Of a stretch of 64,000 nucleotides of DNA, positions 48,346-57,069 are shown in pieces (within the stretch, counting starts at the first letter, position 1; each line of letters begins with the position of its first letter). Position numbers and translations under genes: made by a program. The DNA is from Caldilineales bacterium. Its GTDB lineage: Bacteria > Chloroflexota > Anaerolineae > J102. The DNA lies in the NCBI GenBank assembly GCA_019695115.1, contig JAIBAP010000011.1:44517-108516 (forward strand), written 5' to 3'. Below the pieces are notes generated by a model. That model saw only the letters and a program-made list of their open reading frames with translations. It had not been told where the DNA came from and made no database searches.

Positions 48346-48693
48346 ATGTCTACCCCTGCCCAGAACCCTTCCCTGCACTTCCTCTGGCTGGAAGTGACCG
48401 ACCTGCGCAAAACGGTCGATTTCTATCGCGAGACCTTGGGATTCCCCGTCCAGGACGATGCCGGCGCCTTTGCCATCGTCCACCTGGCCCAAACCAAAAT
48501 CTACCTGGCGCCCGGAGCGCCGCGCGGGCTGGGGATGTACATCGCCATCGCCGTCGCCGACATCGACGCCTTCTGCCAGCGGCTGCGGCTGCACGGGCTG
48601 GCCGCGCCAGCGCCCATCGATGAAGGGTGGGCGAAGTACATCAACCTGATGGACCCCGACGGCTACCGGCTGCTGCTGTTGCAGCCCGCCTGA
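48346..48693 (+). CDS. VOC (glyoxalase/bleomycin-resistance) family protein
   Basis: The 115-aa protein has the paired beta-alpha-beta-beta-beta motifs of the vicinal oxygen chelate fold: LHFLWLEVTDLRKTVDFYRETLGFPVQDD, then MYIAIAVADIDAFCQRLRLHGL, and WAKYINLMDPDGYRLLLLQP at the end. Members bind a divalent metal and act as lyases, dioxygenases or drug-binding proteins; the activity here is unknown. ATG 48346 is chosen because 48337 lies within the -10 box. Confidence 0.88.
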   Translation: MSTPAQNPSLHFLWLEVTDLRKTVDFYRETLGFPVQDDAGAFAIVHLAQTKIYLAPGAPRGLGMYIAIAVADIDAFCQRLRLHGLAAPAPIDEGWAKYINLMDPDGYRLLLLQPA

Positions 48694-48746
48694 CCCACCC
48701 CAAGACCCGGCCGCCCCCGGCCCGTCGCTCACCCAATATCGTTGCC

Positions 48747-50735
48747 ATGAAACGTCTCCTCACCTTCACCGCCCTTTGCCTGATGCTCATGCTCGTCGGC
48801 TCGGCCGCCGCCCAAAGCCCCGACCGCATCCTCGTCACCCTGGCCGTACCAACTGCCGCCGGCCGCACCGCCCTCGTCGCCCAGGGCTACGATGTCTGGT
48901 CGGCCACCACCCAGAGCATCACCCTGGCCGTCAGCCAGGAGCAGTTGCAGACGCTGCAAGACCAGGGCTATCAGGTCGTCGGCCTCGACGCCCAGGCCCC
49001 GGCCGACTTTCCCCCTGACTTCGACGACTACCATGACTACGGCGAAGTCCTGGCCGACCTGCAATACCTGGCCTCGCACTATCCGACCATCACCCGCCTG
49101 CAGGACATCGGCGGCACCTGGGAACGGCGCCGAATCTGGGCCATTCGCATCACCGACCACCCCCAGGAGGACGAAGCGGGCGAAAAGGGGATCCTGCTCT
49201 ACGGCGGCACCCACGCCCGCGAACATCTGAGCGTCGAACAGGCCCTCTTCGTCGCCCACGACCTGCTGGAAAACTACGGGCGCGAGGGCGAAGCCACCAA
49301 CCTCATCGACCAGCGCGACATCTGGATCATCCCCAACCTCAACCCGGATGGCAGCGAATACGATATCAACTGGTGGACGATCCCCTCCTTCCCCCCCGCC
49401 TGGCGCAAGAATCGCCGCGACAACGGCGGCAGTTGGGGGGTGGACCTCAACCGCAACTTCGGCTACAAGTGGGGCCTGGACAACCAGGGCAGTAGTCCCC
49501 TCCCCAACAACCAGACCTATCGCGGCCCGTCGGCCTTCTCCGAACCAGAAAATCAGGCCCTGCGCGACTTCGTCCAGGCCCGGCCCAACTTGAGCACCAT
49601 CCTCTCGTTCCACACCTACGGCGAATTGATCCTCTACCCCTACGGCTACACCTATGCCGACCTCCCGCCTGATATGGACGCCACCGATTTTGCCATCTTC
49701 CAGGCGCTAGCGGGCCAGATGGCGGCCCGCAATGGCTTCACCGCCCAACAGGCCAGCGACCTCTACCTGGTCAACGGCGACCACGATGACTGGTTCTACG
49801 GCGCCCTGGGCATCTATGCCATGACGCTGGAACTCTACCCCATCACCGCCAACCCCGGCTTCTACCCGCCCGACAACATCATCCCCGCCCAGACCGCTCG
49901 CAACCGCACCGCCCTGCGCTATGCCATCGCCATGGCCGACGACCCCGCCAAGACCATCGACCAGGGCGCCGACATGACCCCGCCGGCGATCACCCTCCTT
50001 TCGCCCCTCCCCACCGATGTCATCACCGAGGCCGCGCCGATCAGCGTCACCGTCGCCATCAGCGACAACGTGGGTGTAACCACCGTCGAATACCTGCTGG
50101 ATGGCCAAGCGGTCGCCGTCCAATCGTCACCGGCCTTCAGCGCCACCCTGGCCCTGCCGGCTGGCGAGCACAGCCTGCGAGCGCGAGCCTACGACGCCGC
50201 CCACTGGAGCACACTCTCGCCGGCCGTCATCGTCATCGTCGACGAGGCCCCCACGCCCACCCCCACATCCACGCCTACCTTCACCCCCACACCCACCGAA
50301 ACCCCCACCCCCACCCCCACCGAGACGCCGACGCCCACCCTCACGCCCACCCTCATCCCCGGCGAACGCTATCTCCTCAGACTCGATGTGACGGTAGCCC
50401 CCCTACCCGAACCCCCCGCCAACCTCAAAATTTCACAGCAACCCCTGCCCGAACACGACGGCCGCTACGCCGCCGGCGCCGAAGTGACCCTCACCGCCCC
50501 CTACACGACCCACTACGAATGCAAGGACACACCCTACGTGGCCTTCATCAGCTGGTCGGGCGACGCCAGCGGCAACGAGCCTACGATCAGCATCATCATG
50601 GACGCCGACAAGCACGTGACGGCCAACTACAGCGAATTCTTCCCCCCGCTCTGCACTCCCACCCCCACCCCCACCGAAAGCCCGACTCCCACCCCCACCC
50701 CGCTCCCCCTCTACCTGCCCGTCATCCTCACCTAA
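48747..50735 (+). CDS. Secreted zinc carboxypeptidase, M14 family
   Basis: The 662-aa protein has a signal peptide (MKRLLTFTALCLMLMLVGSAAAQ). The M14 domain has the zinc motif HARE (His156, Glu159), the third ligand in SFHTYGELILYPYG (His289), substrate residues in VDLNRNFGYKWG, and the catalytic Glu362 in MTLELYPI. An Ig-like domain (about residues 412-500), a (PT)n linker, a small bacterial-repeat-like domain (GRYAAGAEVTLTAPY...FISWSGDASG), and a second PT linker follow. The protein ends LYLPVILT, a tail like those of two other secreted proteins here. It should release C-terminal amino acids outside the cell. Confidence 0.92.
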   Translation: MKRLLTFTALCLMLMLVGSAAAQSPDRILVTLAVPTAAGRTALVAQGYDVWSATTQSITLAVSQEQLQTLQDQGYQVVGLDAQAPADFPPDFDDYHDYGEVLADLQYLASHYPTITRLQDIGGTWERRRIWAIRITDHPQEDEAGEKGILLYGGTHAREHLSVEQALFVAHDLLENYGREGEATNLIDQRDIWIIPNLNPDGSEYDINWWTIPSFPPAWRKNRRDNGGSWGVDLNRNFGYKWGLDNQGSSPLPNNQTYRGPSAFSEPENQALRDFVQARPNLSTILSFHTYGELILYPYGYTYADLPPDMDATDFAIFQALAGQMAARNGFTAQQASDLYLVNGDHDDWFYGALGIYAMTLELYPITANPGFYPPDNIIPAQTARNRTALRYAIAMADDPAKTIDQGADMTPPAITLLSPLPTDVITEAAPISVTVAISDNVGVTTVEYLLDGQAVAVQSSPAFSATLALPAGEHSLRARAYDAAHWSTLSPAVIVIVDEAPTPTPTSTPTFTPTPTETPTPTPTETPTPTLTPTLIPGERYLLRLDVTVAPLPEPPANLKISQQPLPEHDGRYAAGAEVTLTAPYTTHYECKDTPYVAFISWSGDASGNEPTISIIMDADKHVTANYSEFFPPLCTPTPTPTESPTPTPTPLPLYLPVILT

Positions 50736-50799
50736 GCCCAGGTCACTCCAAACACGCCGGTCTCGCCCCTGGCCTGGCGATACACGGTTGAACTCCCCC

Positions 50800-52035
50800 A
50801 TGCCTCCACTTTCCATCCGCCCTCTCACCGCAGCCGAACGCCCGGCCTTCTACCGCCTGGCCCTCATCACCTTTGCCAGCGCCGAAGACCTCGAACAGCG
50901 CCTCGCCCGTTGGCGCCAGGCCATCGAAGGGCACCCCGACTTCGACCCCATCCAGGTGCGGGGCGCCTTCCGCGGCGGGCAATTCGTGGGCGGCTACATC
51001 TGCTACGAACACACCCTGGCCATCGGCCCCGCCCGCCTGCTCACCGGCTGCCTCGGCGCCGTCGTCACCCACCCCGACCACCGGCGCCAGGGCGTGGCCA
51101 GCGCCCTCCTCGCCGACGCCATCTGCCTGGCCCAGGAGCGCCGCCACGCCCTCCTCCTGCTCGACGGCATCCCCGACTTCTACCACCGCTTCGGCTTCGT
51201 TGGCGTCATGCCCGCCATCGAGCACGCCCTCCAACTGGCCGACATCCTGGCCCTGCCCCCCAGCCCCCATCAGGTTCGCCCCGCCGCCGAGACCGACGCC
51301 CCCGACCTGCTGCGCCTCTACCACCAGGAATTCGACCCCTTCCCCGGCGTCTTCGCCCGCACCCCTGCCATCGCCCACTGCTATCTGGCCGTCCGTCTGC
51401 CCGCCAACCCGCCCCTGCTGGCCGTCGACGAAAACGGCCACACCCAGGGCTACCTGCTCCCGCCCTGGGTGCGCACCAACCCAAGCAGCTACGAAGCCGT
51501 CGCCCCCACCTGGGATGCCGCCTCGGCCTTGCTCCAACACCAGGCGCAACTGCTGGCGGCCAACGACCCACCGCCCCCGGCCCTCACCTGGGCAGTCCCG
51601 CCTGGCTCGGCCACCTTCTACACCCTGGCCGACCATCTCCACCTCGAAAGCTCGGCCCGCCACCTCCCCAGCGGCGATTGGATGGCCCGCATCGGCCACC
51701 TGCCCACCTTCCTTGCCGCCATCCTCCCCCACTGGCACGAACGCTGGCAACAAAGCAATCGTCGGTGGCAGGAACCGCTCGTGATCGACCTGGGCGAGGC
51801 CAGCTTTGGCCTCGACTTCGACGGCCCCGACCTGCGCCTGGCCGAACCCGCGCCAGCCAACGCCCCCCCCATCCGCCTGACCCCGCAAGCATTGCTGCAA
51901 TTGATGTTCGGCTTCCGCCCGGCCTGGTGGCTCGCCCGCCAGCCCGCCAACGACATCCCCGCCCACCTCATCGACACCCTCCAGACCCTGGCCCCCACCC
52001 AGCCCGGCTACATCCCCGGCTCCGACCGCTTCTGA
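50800..52035 (+). CDS. GNAT N-acetyltransferase, Eis-like architecture
   Basis: The 411-aa protein has an N-terminal GNAT domain with LGAVVTHPDHRRQGVASALLADAI, where RRQGVAS binds acetyl-CoA. A second degenerate GNAT half (residues about 150-290) follows, and then an SCP2-like C-terminal region (QLMFGFRPAWWLARQPA). This three-part layout is that of Eis-type acetyltransferases. The substrate is unknown. The ATG at 50800 is preferred to a TTG at 50788. Confidence 0.85.
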   Translation: MPPLSIRPLTAAERPAFYRLALITFASAEDLEQRLARWRQAIEGHPDFDPIQVRGAFRGGQFVGGYICYEHTLAIGPARLLTGCLGAVVTHPDHRRQGVASALLADAICLAQERRHALLLLDGIPDFYHRFGFVGVMPAIEHALQLADILALPPSPHQVRPAAETDAPDLLRLYHQEFDPFPGVFARTPAIAHCYLAVRLPANPPLLAVDENGHTQGYLLPPWVRTNPSSYEAVAPTWDAASALLQHQAQLLAANDPPPPALTWAVPPGSATFYTLADHLHLESSARHLPSGDWMARIGHLPTFLAAILPHWHERWQQSNRRWQEPLVIDLGEASFGLDFDGPDLRLAEPAPANAPPIRLTPQALLQLMFGFRPAWWLARQPANDIPAHLIDTLQTLAPTQPGYIPGSDRF

Positions 52036-52128
52036 TTGCGAATTTCGGATTGCGGATTGCGGAATCTCACTCCTCACTCCTCACTCCTCACTCCCCATTT
52101 CGCAATTCACAATTCGCAATTCCCCTTT
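52036..52128. repeat. Heptanucleotide arrays TTGCGGA, TCACTCC and TCGCAAT
   Basis: TTGCGAA, TTTCGGA, TTGCGGA and TTGCGGA are followed by four copies of TCACTCC and then TCGCAAT, TCACAAT and TCGCAAT. The first and last groups are complementary. The array fills the gap before the methyltransferase start. Confidence 0.88.
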
Positions 52129-52132
52129 CCCC

Positions 52133-52831
52133 ATGCTCCCCCCACCCGACCAAAAAGCCGCCTACGTGCGGCAGATGTTCGCCGAGACGGCGCGGCGCTA
52201 CGACCGCATGAACCGGCTGATGACCTTTGGCCGCGACCAGGCCTGGCGCCGGCTGGTGATCGCGGCCTGCAACCTGCCGCAGGGGGGACGACTCCTGGAT
52301 GTCGGCGCCGGCACCGCCGACATCTCACTCGAAGCCATGCGTCTGCGGCCCGATGTCCATGTCGTCGCCACTGACTTCACCCACGAAATGATGCGCATCG
52401 GTCAGGTCAAAGACCAGGGCGGTCGCCTGCCTTTTGTCGAGGCCGACGCCCTGCACTTGCCCTTTGCCACCGGCGCCTTCGACGCCGCCTGCTCCGGCTT
52501 CCTCATGCGCAATGTCACCGACGTAGCCGCCACCTTTGCCGAACAGCGCCGCGTCGTCCGGGAGGGCGGTCGCGTCGTCTGCCTGGAAATCACCCGGCCC
52601 AGCACACCCGTCTGGCGCGACCTCTTCCGCCTCTACTTCTTCCACTTCGTCCCCCGCTTCACCGCCCTCTTCAGCAGCAACAAGGGCGCCTACTCCTACC
52701 TTCCCGCCTCCACCCTGGCCTTCCCCCGCCCACTCCAGCTCAAGGCCGTGATGGAAACCGCGGGACTTCGCCACATCCATTACCGCGTCCTCATGCTGGG
52801 GACGGTGGCCTTACACGTGGGCGAGGTGTAA
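52133..52831 (+). CDS. menG: UbiE/MenG-type quinone methyltransferase
   Basis: The 232-aa class I methyltransferase has VRQMFAETARRYDRMNRLMTFGRDQAWRR at the start, the usual opening of the UbiE/MenG family. The SAM motif is LLDVGAGTADISLE, and SGFLMRNVTDVAATFAEQRRVVREGGRVVCLEITRP is close to the family core. It should methylate demethylmenaquinone, the quinone expected in Chloroflexota. No other menaquinone gene is nearby. Confidence 0.88.
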   Translation: MLPPPDQKAAYVRQMFAETARRYDRMNRLMTFGRDQAWRRLVIAACNLPQGGRLLDVGAGTADISLEAMRLRPDVHVVATDFTHEMMRIGQVKDQGGRLPFVEADALHLPFATGAFDAACSGFLMRNVTDVAATFAEQRRVVREGGRVVCLEITRPSTPVWRDLFRLYFFHFVPRFTALFSSNKGAYSYLPASTLAFPRPLQLKAVMETAGLRHIHYRVLMLGTVALHVGEV

Positions 52832-52856
52832 GGGGCAATTTGAGGGCGGCGCCGGG

Positions 52857-52886
52857 TTGACGCCTGTCGCCTGGCCGACGTACCAT
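52857..52886 (+). promoter_or_regulatory. Promoter candidate for the sugar dehydrogenase gene
   Basis: TTGACG at 52857-52862 and TACCAT at 52881-52886 are 18 bases apart. A transcript from near 52893 would have a leader of about 48 bases before ATG 52941. Confidence 0.45.
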
Positions 52887-52940
52887 CACGGCTTATTCTT
52901 CCGCCGCCGCCTTCATTGCCAGCCAGACCACCGAAACCTG

Positions 52941-54128
52941 ATGACCGCCCTCCTATCTCCCCTCCTCCCCCTCCTCCTCGCCCTGCTCCCCCTCCTCACC
53001 CTCCCCTCCCCTCTCCCCCTCAATCCGCCCCCCTCCTCGCCGTCCGCGACCCGGATCGAAGCGGCGTTGCCAGCCGCTGTTCAGCTCGACGTCTTCGCCG
53101 CCAACCTGGGCTTTGTCACCGCCTTCGTTTTTGCCGCCGACGGCCGCCTCTACTTCGCCGATTCCAACCGCAAAGCCATCGGCGTCCTCGACCACGACGG
53201 CAACCTGGTCGAGCGCATTCGCATCCCCGGTCTCAGCGGTCGCGATTCCCAGGTCCTCGGCCTGGCCCTCGACCCCAACTTCAGCCAGAACGGGCGCCTC
53301 TACGTCCACTACCTGGAATCAGATGGCTGGGTCAACCGGGTCGTGCGTTTCCGCCATCAGGATGGCCAGACCGGCAACCCCCTCCTCCTCCTCGACCTGC
53401 CCCTCCCCCGCGACCCCGCCAACCCCGACCAGCCCTGCACCGACCACAACGGCGGTCATATCGCCATCGGCCCCGACGGCAGCCTGTATGTGCCCATGGG
53501 CGACAACTGCCGTCAGGACCTGGCCCAGGACCTCACCGTTCCCCAGGGCAAGGTCCTGCGCCTCGACCGCGCCACCGGCGCCGGGCTGCCTGGCAACCCC
53601 TTCTTCGGCCAGGACAGCCCCAACGACGACCGCATCTGGGCCTGGGGCGTGCGCAACCCCTACGGCTCGGCCATCGACCCGGTCACGGGCGACCTCTGGC
53701 TGACCGACAACGGCCCCGGCTGCGGCGACGAAGTCAATCGGATCGAGGCAGGCGGCAACTATGGCTGGCCGCTCAGCAGCCCCAGCTACACCGAATGCGT
53801 AGACCTCGGCCCCGGCTACCGGCCGCCCGCCTGGTGGTGGGATATCACCATCGCCCCCACCGGCTTCACCTTCTACGACAGCCTGGCCGTCCCCGGCTGG
53901 CAAAACAGCCTCCTGACCTGCGACTGGAACACCAATAGCCTGCGCATCCTCCGCCTGGACGCCGCCCGCACCACCGTCGTCAGCGAATCGATCATCGACC
54001 TGACCCCGGTCGGCTGCCAGCTCGACATCGAAACCGGGCCTGACGGCTACATCTACTTCAACGACATGACCTCCATCTACCGCCTCAGCGCCCACAACAT
54101 CTGCCTGCCCCTCGTCGCCGGGCGCTGA
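52941..54128 (+). CDS. Secreted PQQ-dependent sugar dehydrogenase-like protein
   Basis: The ATG at 52941 opens a signal peptide (MTALLSPLLPLLLALLPLLTLPSP); the protein is 395 aa. The six-bladed propeller of soluble glucose dehydrogenase/Hhip-type proteins is visible in VLGLALDPNFSQNGRLYVHYLE, DHNGGHIAIGPDGSLYVPMGDN (with His169) and WAWGVRNPYGSAIDPVTGDLWLTDNG. The last two have the family's R-NP-G and D-G motifs. It oxidises a sugar outside the membrane using PQQ, or acts on another aldose. It ends NICLPLVAGR, a tail shared with other secreted proteins here. Confidence 0.88.
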   Translation: MTALLSPLLPLLLALLPLLTLPSPLPLNPPPSSPSATRIEAALPAAVQLDVFAANLGFVTAFVFAADGRLYFADSNRKAIGVLDHDGNLVERIRIPGLSGRDSQVLGLALDPNFSQNGRLYVHYLESDGWVNRVVRFRHQDGQTGNPLLLLDLPLPRDPANPDQPCTDHNGGHIAIGPDGSLYVPMGDNCRQDLAQDLTVPQGKVLRLDRATGAGLPGNPFFGQDSPNDDRIWAWGVRNPYGSAIDPVTGDLWLTDNGPGCGDEVNRIEAGGNYGWPLSSPSYTECVDLGPGYRPPAWWWDITIAPTGFTFYDSLAVPGWQNSLLTCDWNTNSLRILRLDAARTTVVSESIIDLTPVGCQLDIETGPDGYIYFNDMTSIYRLSAHNICLPLVAGR

Positions 54129-54137
54129 ACAACCTCT

Positions 54138-54277
54138 TCCCCCGCCCCCCCCGCCCCCCGCCCCCCGCCCCCCGCCCCCCGCCCCACGTTTCACGCTTCA
54201 CGTTTCACGTTTCACGCTTCACGCTTCACGTTTCACGGAACACGGAACACGGAACACGGAACACGAAACACGGCCCC
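54138..54277. repeat. GC-rich and CACGTTT/CACGGAA heptanucleotide arrays
   Basis: GCCCCCC units (about 54140-54183) with a seven-base period pass into CACGTTT/CACGCTT units and then CACGGAA/CACGAAA units. The array occupies nearly all of the 158-base gap. Confidence 0.88.
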
Positions 54278-54286
54278 CCCCACCCC

Positions 54287-55834
54287 ATGACCCGCCGCTA
54301 CCAAAGGCGCACCCGCTCCTGCGCCACCGTCCTCGTGGCTGCTCTCCTCCTCATCGTCCTCCTGGTCGAGATCGGGATCAGCCGTCGCGCCCGGCCAACC
54401 CCGCCACCAGCCACGCCCACCCCCAGCCCCACCCTCTTTGCCGGCCGGATGGCCGTGGCCGCCCTGCCCACCAACACCCCCTACCTGGCCCTGACGCCGC
54501 TGCCCAGCTTCACGCCCACCCCCTCCACCACACCCACCCCCACCGCCACCCCCACCCGCACCCCCACGCCCATCCCCACCTTCGTGGCCAAGATCAACAC
54601 CGCCCTGGCCAACCTGCGCGGCGGGCCGGGCATCGTCTATCCCACAGTCGCCATCCTGGGCGAAGGCGAAGAAGTCACCCTCAAGGGCCAGTCGGAGGCC
54701 GGGGATTGGCTGGTGATCGAATCGGCCAACGGCAGCCTGGGTTGGATCGCCGCCAGCCTCCTTTCCGAAACGCCAGGGCAAGAGCGGCTGGCCGTCCTCA
54801 CCCCGCCGCCAACGCCCACCGCACCCCCCGCCACCGACACCCCCACCCCCGCCCCACCCACCCCCACGCGCCCGCCCCTCGCCCTGGCCGCCGCCGCACC
54901 CGGCTCCGCCCGCGTCCCGCGCCTGGTGCTGGCCAACTACTTCGTCTGGTACGACGCCGGCGGCTGGGGCGACTGCAACATCAGCGCCGGCGACCGGCCA
55001 CTGACCCCCTACAGTTCCGACGACCCCGAAGCCATCGCCCGCCAGGTGCAAATGGCCATCGGCGCCGGCATCGACGGCTTCACCAGCCAGTGGATCGCAC
55101 CCGGCGAACGTACCGACCGCAACTTCGCCACCCTCCTCAGCCGGTCGCAGGGCACGGGCTTCCAATCGACGGTCGTCTTCCAGCGCCACTACTGGGCGGG
55201 AACCAACCCCACCCAGGCCAACACCGCCGAAGCCATCCGCTACATCCTTGACCAGTACGGCGGCCACCCCAACTTCCTCAAGATCAACGGCCGCCCGGTC
55301 ATCTTCTTCACCGATGTCGGGCGGGCGCCTCGGGGCGGCGGCAGCGCTCAGGATGCCTGGGCCGCCATCCGCGCTCAGGCCGACCCCGGCCGCAATGCCT
55401 GGTGGATCGCCGAGGGTCTCGACCCTAGTTTTCTCTCGGTCTTCGATGGCTTGTGGCTATACAACGTCACCCATGCCTCCTCGCCCAACGATTACGTCAA
55501 AGCCCCGCGCTGGGCGCAGAACGTGCGGGCGTGGGAACAGCGCACCGGCCAGCCCAAGCTGTGGGTGGCCACCCTCATGCCCGGCTCGGACGACAGCCGC
55601 GCCCGCTGCAAGCAGGATGTGCGCGCGCCCGCCCCGGCGCGAGTGCGCGACCGCGAGGGCGGCAACTTCTATCGCGCCACCTATAACGCCGCCGTTGGCA
55701 GCAACCCCGACTTGCTCTGGATCAACAGCTTCAACGAGTGGGTCGAGGGCACCTACATCGAACCCAGCCAATTCTATGGCGACGCCTACCTCAACCTGAC
55801 GCGCGAGTTGGCCGCCCAATTCAAAGGGCAATGA
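54287..55834 (+). CDS. Membrane-anchored GH99-like glycosidase with SH3 domain
   Basis: The 515-aa protein has an N-terminal membrane helix (about residues 13-30), a Thr/Pro-rich linker and an SH3b-like domain (NLRGGPGIVYPTVAILGEGEEVTLKG, about residues 105-160). A second PT linker leads to a TIM barrel: LVLANYFVWYDAGGWGDCNIS, GAGIDGFTSQWIAPG, NGRPVIFFTD, and LWINSFNEWVEGTYIEPS. The last motif, FNEWxEGTxIEP, is the signature of GH99-like and DUF-type endo-mannosidase families. The SH3 domain may anchor it to the wall. The substrate is not known. Confidence 0.82.
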   Translation: MTRRYQRRTRSCATVLVAALLLIVLLVEIGISRRARPTPPPATPTPSPTLFAGRMAVAALPTNTPYLALTPLPSFTPTPSTTPTPTATPTRTPTPIPTFVAKINTALANLRGGPGIVYPTVAILGEGEEVTLKGQSEAGDWLVIESANGSLGWIAASLLSETPGQERLAVLTPPPTPTAPPATDTPTPAPPTPTRPPLALAAAAPGSARVPRLVLANYFVWYDAGGWGDCNISAGDRPLTPYSSDDPEAIARQVQMAIGAGIDGFTSQWIAPGERTDRNFATLLSRSQGTGFQSTVVFQRHYWAGTNPTQANTAEAIRYILDQYGGHPNFLKINGRPVIFFTDVGRAPRGGGSAQDAWAAIRAQADPGRNAWWIAEGLDPSFLSVFDGLWLYNVTHASSPNDYVKAPRWAQNVRAWEQRTGQPKLWVATLMPGSDDSRARCKQDVRAPAPARVRDREGGNFYRATYNAAVGSNPDLLWINSFNEWVEGTYIEPSQFYGDAYLNLTRELAAQFKGQ

Positions 55835-55835
55835 C

Positions 55836-56828
55836 ATGGCTCTACTCATCCTCGTATCCGTTCCCTTGCTCATGCTGGTCGTGCTGGCCAACCTGGGCCA
55901 GAATTTGGCCTGGGCGCGCTGGCTCACCTACCTCGCGTTGCTCGCTTTGGCCGGCCTTGTCACCCTCACCGGATTCGGCGTCCTCCTGCTCCCGCCCGAA
56001 AGCCTCAGCGCCGCCCTGCCGCCCGGTTTGAACCCCGATCTGAACGGCTTCGGGCGTTGGCTGATCCTTACCGGCGTCCTGGCCGGCTTCCCCCCGCTGG
56101 CAGCCATCACTGCCGCCCTGGCCGGGCGCTCACCGCGCCTGGGGCCGCTGGCCTGGGCGCAACCCGTGCCGACCACCGCCCTCGTCTTCGTCGTCCTCTT
56201 TGCCGGAACCAACCTCAGCCAGAACACCCTCCTCGACGACCCGGCCAAACTGGCCGAGCTGGGCCTGTCGGTAGGGATCGGCGACCTGGCCGTGCAGACC
56301 CTGCTGTTCGTGCTGATGGCCGTCTTGGGCGTGGGGCTTGGCATCCGGCGCAGTGGCCGCGAGACGCTGGCCCGGCTGGGGTTGCGGTTACCCGCCCTCG
56401 CCGACCTCCGCCCGGTTGTCCTCGGCACGGTCGGCCTGCTCGTGCTCAGCCTCCTCGCCGGCAGCGTGCTGACCCTGGTCTCACCCGAAAGCTCCGCCGC
56501 CGCCGAAGCCATGAACAGCCTCCTCATCGGCGCCTTCCAGAGCATCCCCGGCGCCTTGATCCTGGGCCTCTTGTCGGGCATCGGCGAAGAGATGCTGTAC
56601 CGCGGCGCGCTGCAACCGGCCTTTGGGCTGTGGGCTACCAGCTTCATCTTCGCCATCCACCACATCCAATACCTCAACCTGGCCATCGTCCTCATCTTCT
56701 TGTTGGGGTTGGCGCTGGGCTGGATCCGCAACCGCTACAGCACCACCACCGCCGCCCTCGTCCACGCCGCCTACAACGCCACCCTGGTGATCCTCTCGAT
56801 CTACGCCGCCAACCTTGTCGGCAGCTAG
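55836..56828 (+). CDS. CPBP family intramembrane metalloprotease
   Basis: The 330-aa protein has about eight membrane helices. The CPBP motifs are EEMLYRG (Glu251, Glu252, Arg256), FAIHH and HAAYN, so it is probably a Rce1-like membrane protease. It starts one base after the stop of the GH99-like gene and probably shares its transcript. Confidence 0.9.
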   Translation: MALLILVSVPLLMLVVLANLGQNLAWARWLTYLALLALAGLVTLTGFGVLLLPPESLSAALPPGLNPDLNGFGRWLILTGVLAGFPPLAAITAALAGRSPRLGPLAWAQPVPTTALVFVVLFAGTNLSQNTLLDDPAKLAELGLSVGIGDLAVQTLLFVLMAVLGVGLGIRRSGRETLARLGLRLPALADLRPVVLGTVGLLVLSLLAGSVLTLVSPESSAAAEAMNSLLIGAFQSIPGALILGLLSGIGEEMLYRGALQPAFGLWATSFIFAIHHIQYLNLAIVLIFLLGLALGWIRNRYSTTTAALVHAAYNATLVILSIYAANLVGS

Positions 56829-56879
56829 CGATCGCCAGGCTGATCGGCGATGCGGGTCGAAAACAGCCTGATCTGAGCT

Positions 56880-57053
56880 TTATGAAACGTGAAACGTAAA
56901 ACGTGAAGAACGTCGCCAATTTCAGCCTCCCGCCTCACGGAACACGGAAGACGCAACACGCCTCACGCCTCACGCTTCACGCCTCACGCTTCACGCCTCA
57001 CGCCTCACGCCTCACGCTTCACGGAACACGCAACACGCCTCACGTTTCACTTG
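56880..57053. repeat. Heptanucleotide arrays CACGCCT/CACGCTT/CACGGAA
   Basis: GTGAAAC/GTAAAAC units (56887-56912) are followed by CACGGAA, CACGCAA, CACGCCT and CACGCTT units from about 56936 to 57053, all with a seven-base period. The array ends just before the CNNM gene. Confidence 0.88.
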
Positions 57054-57069
57054 AAACCATCCCCCCACC

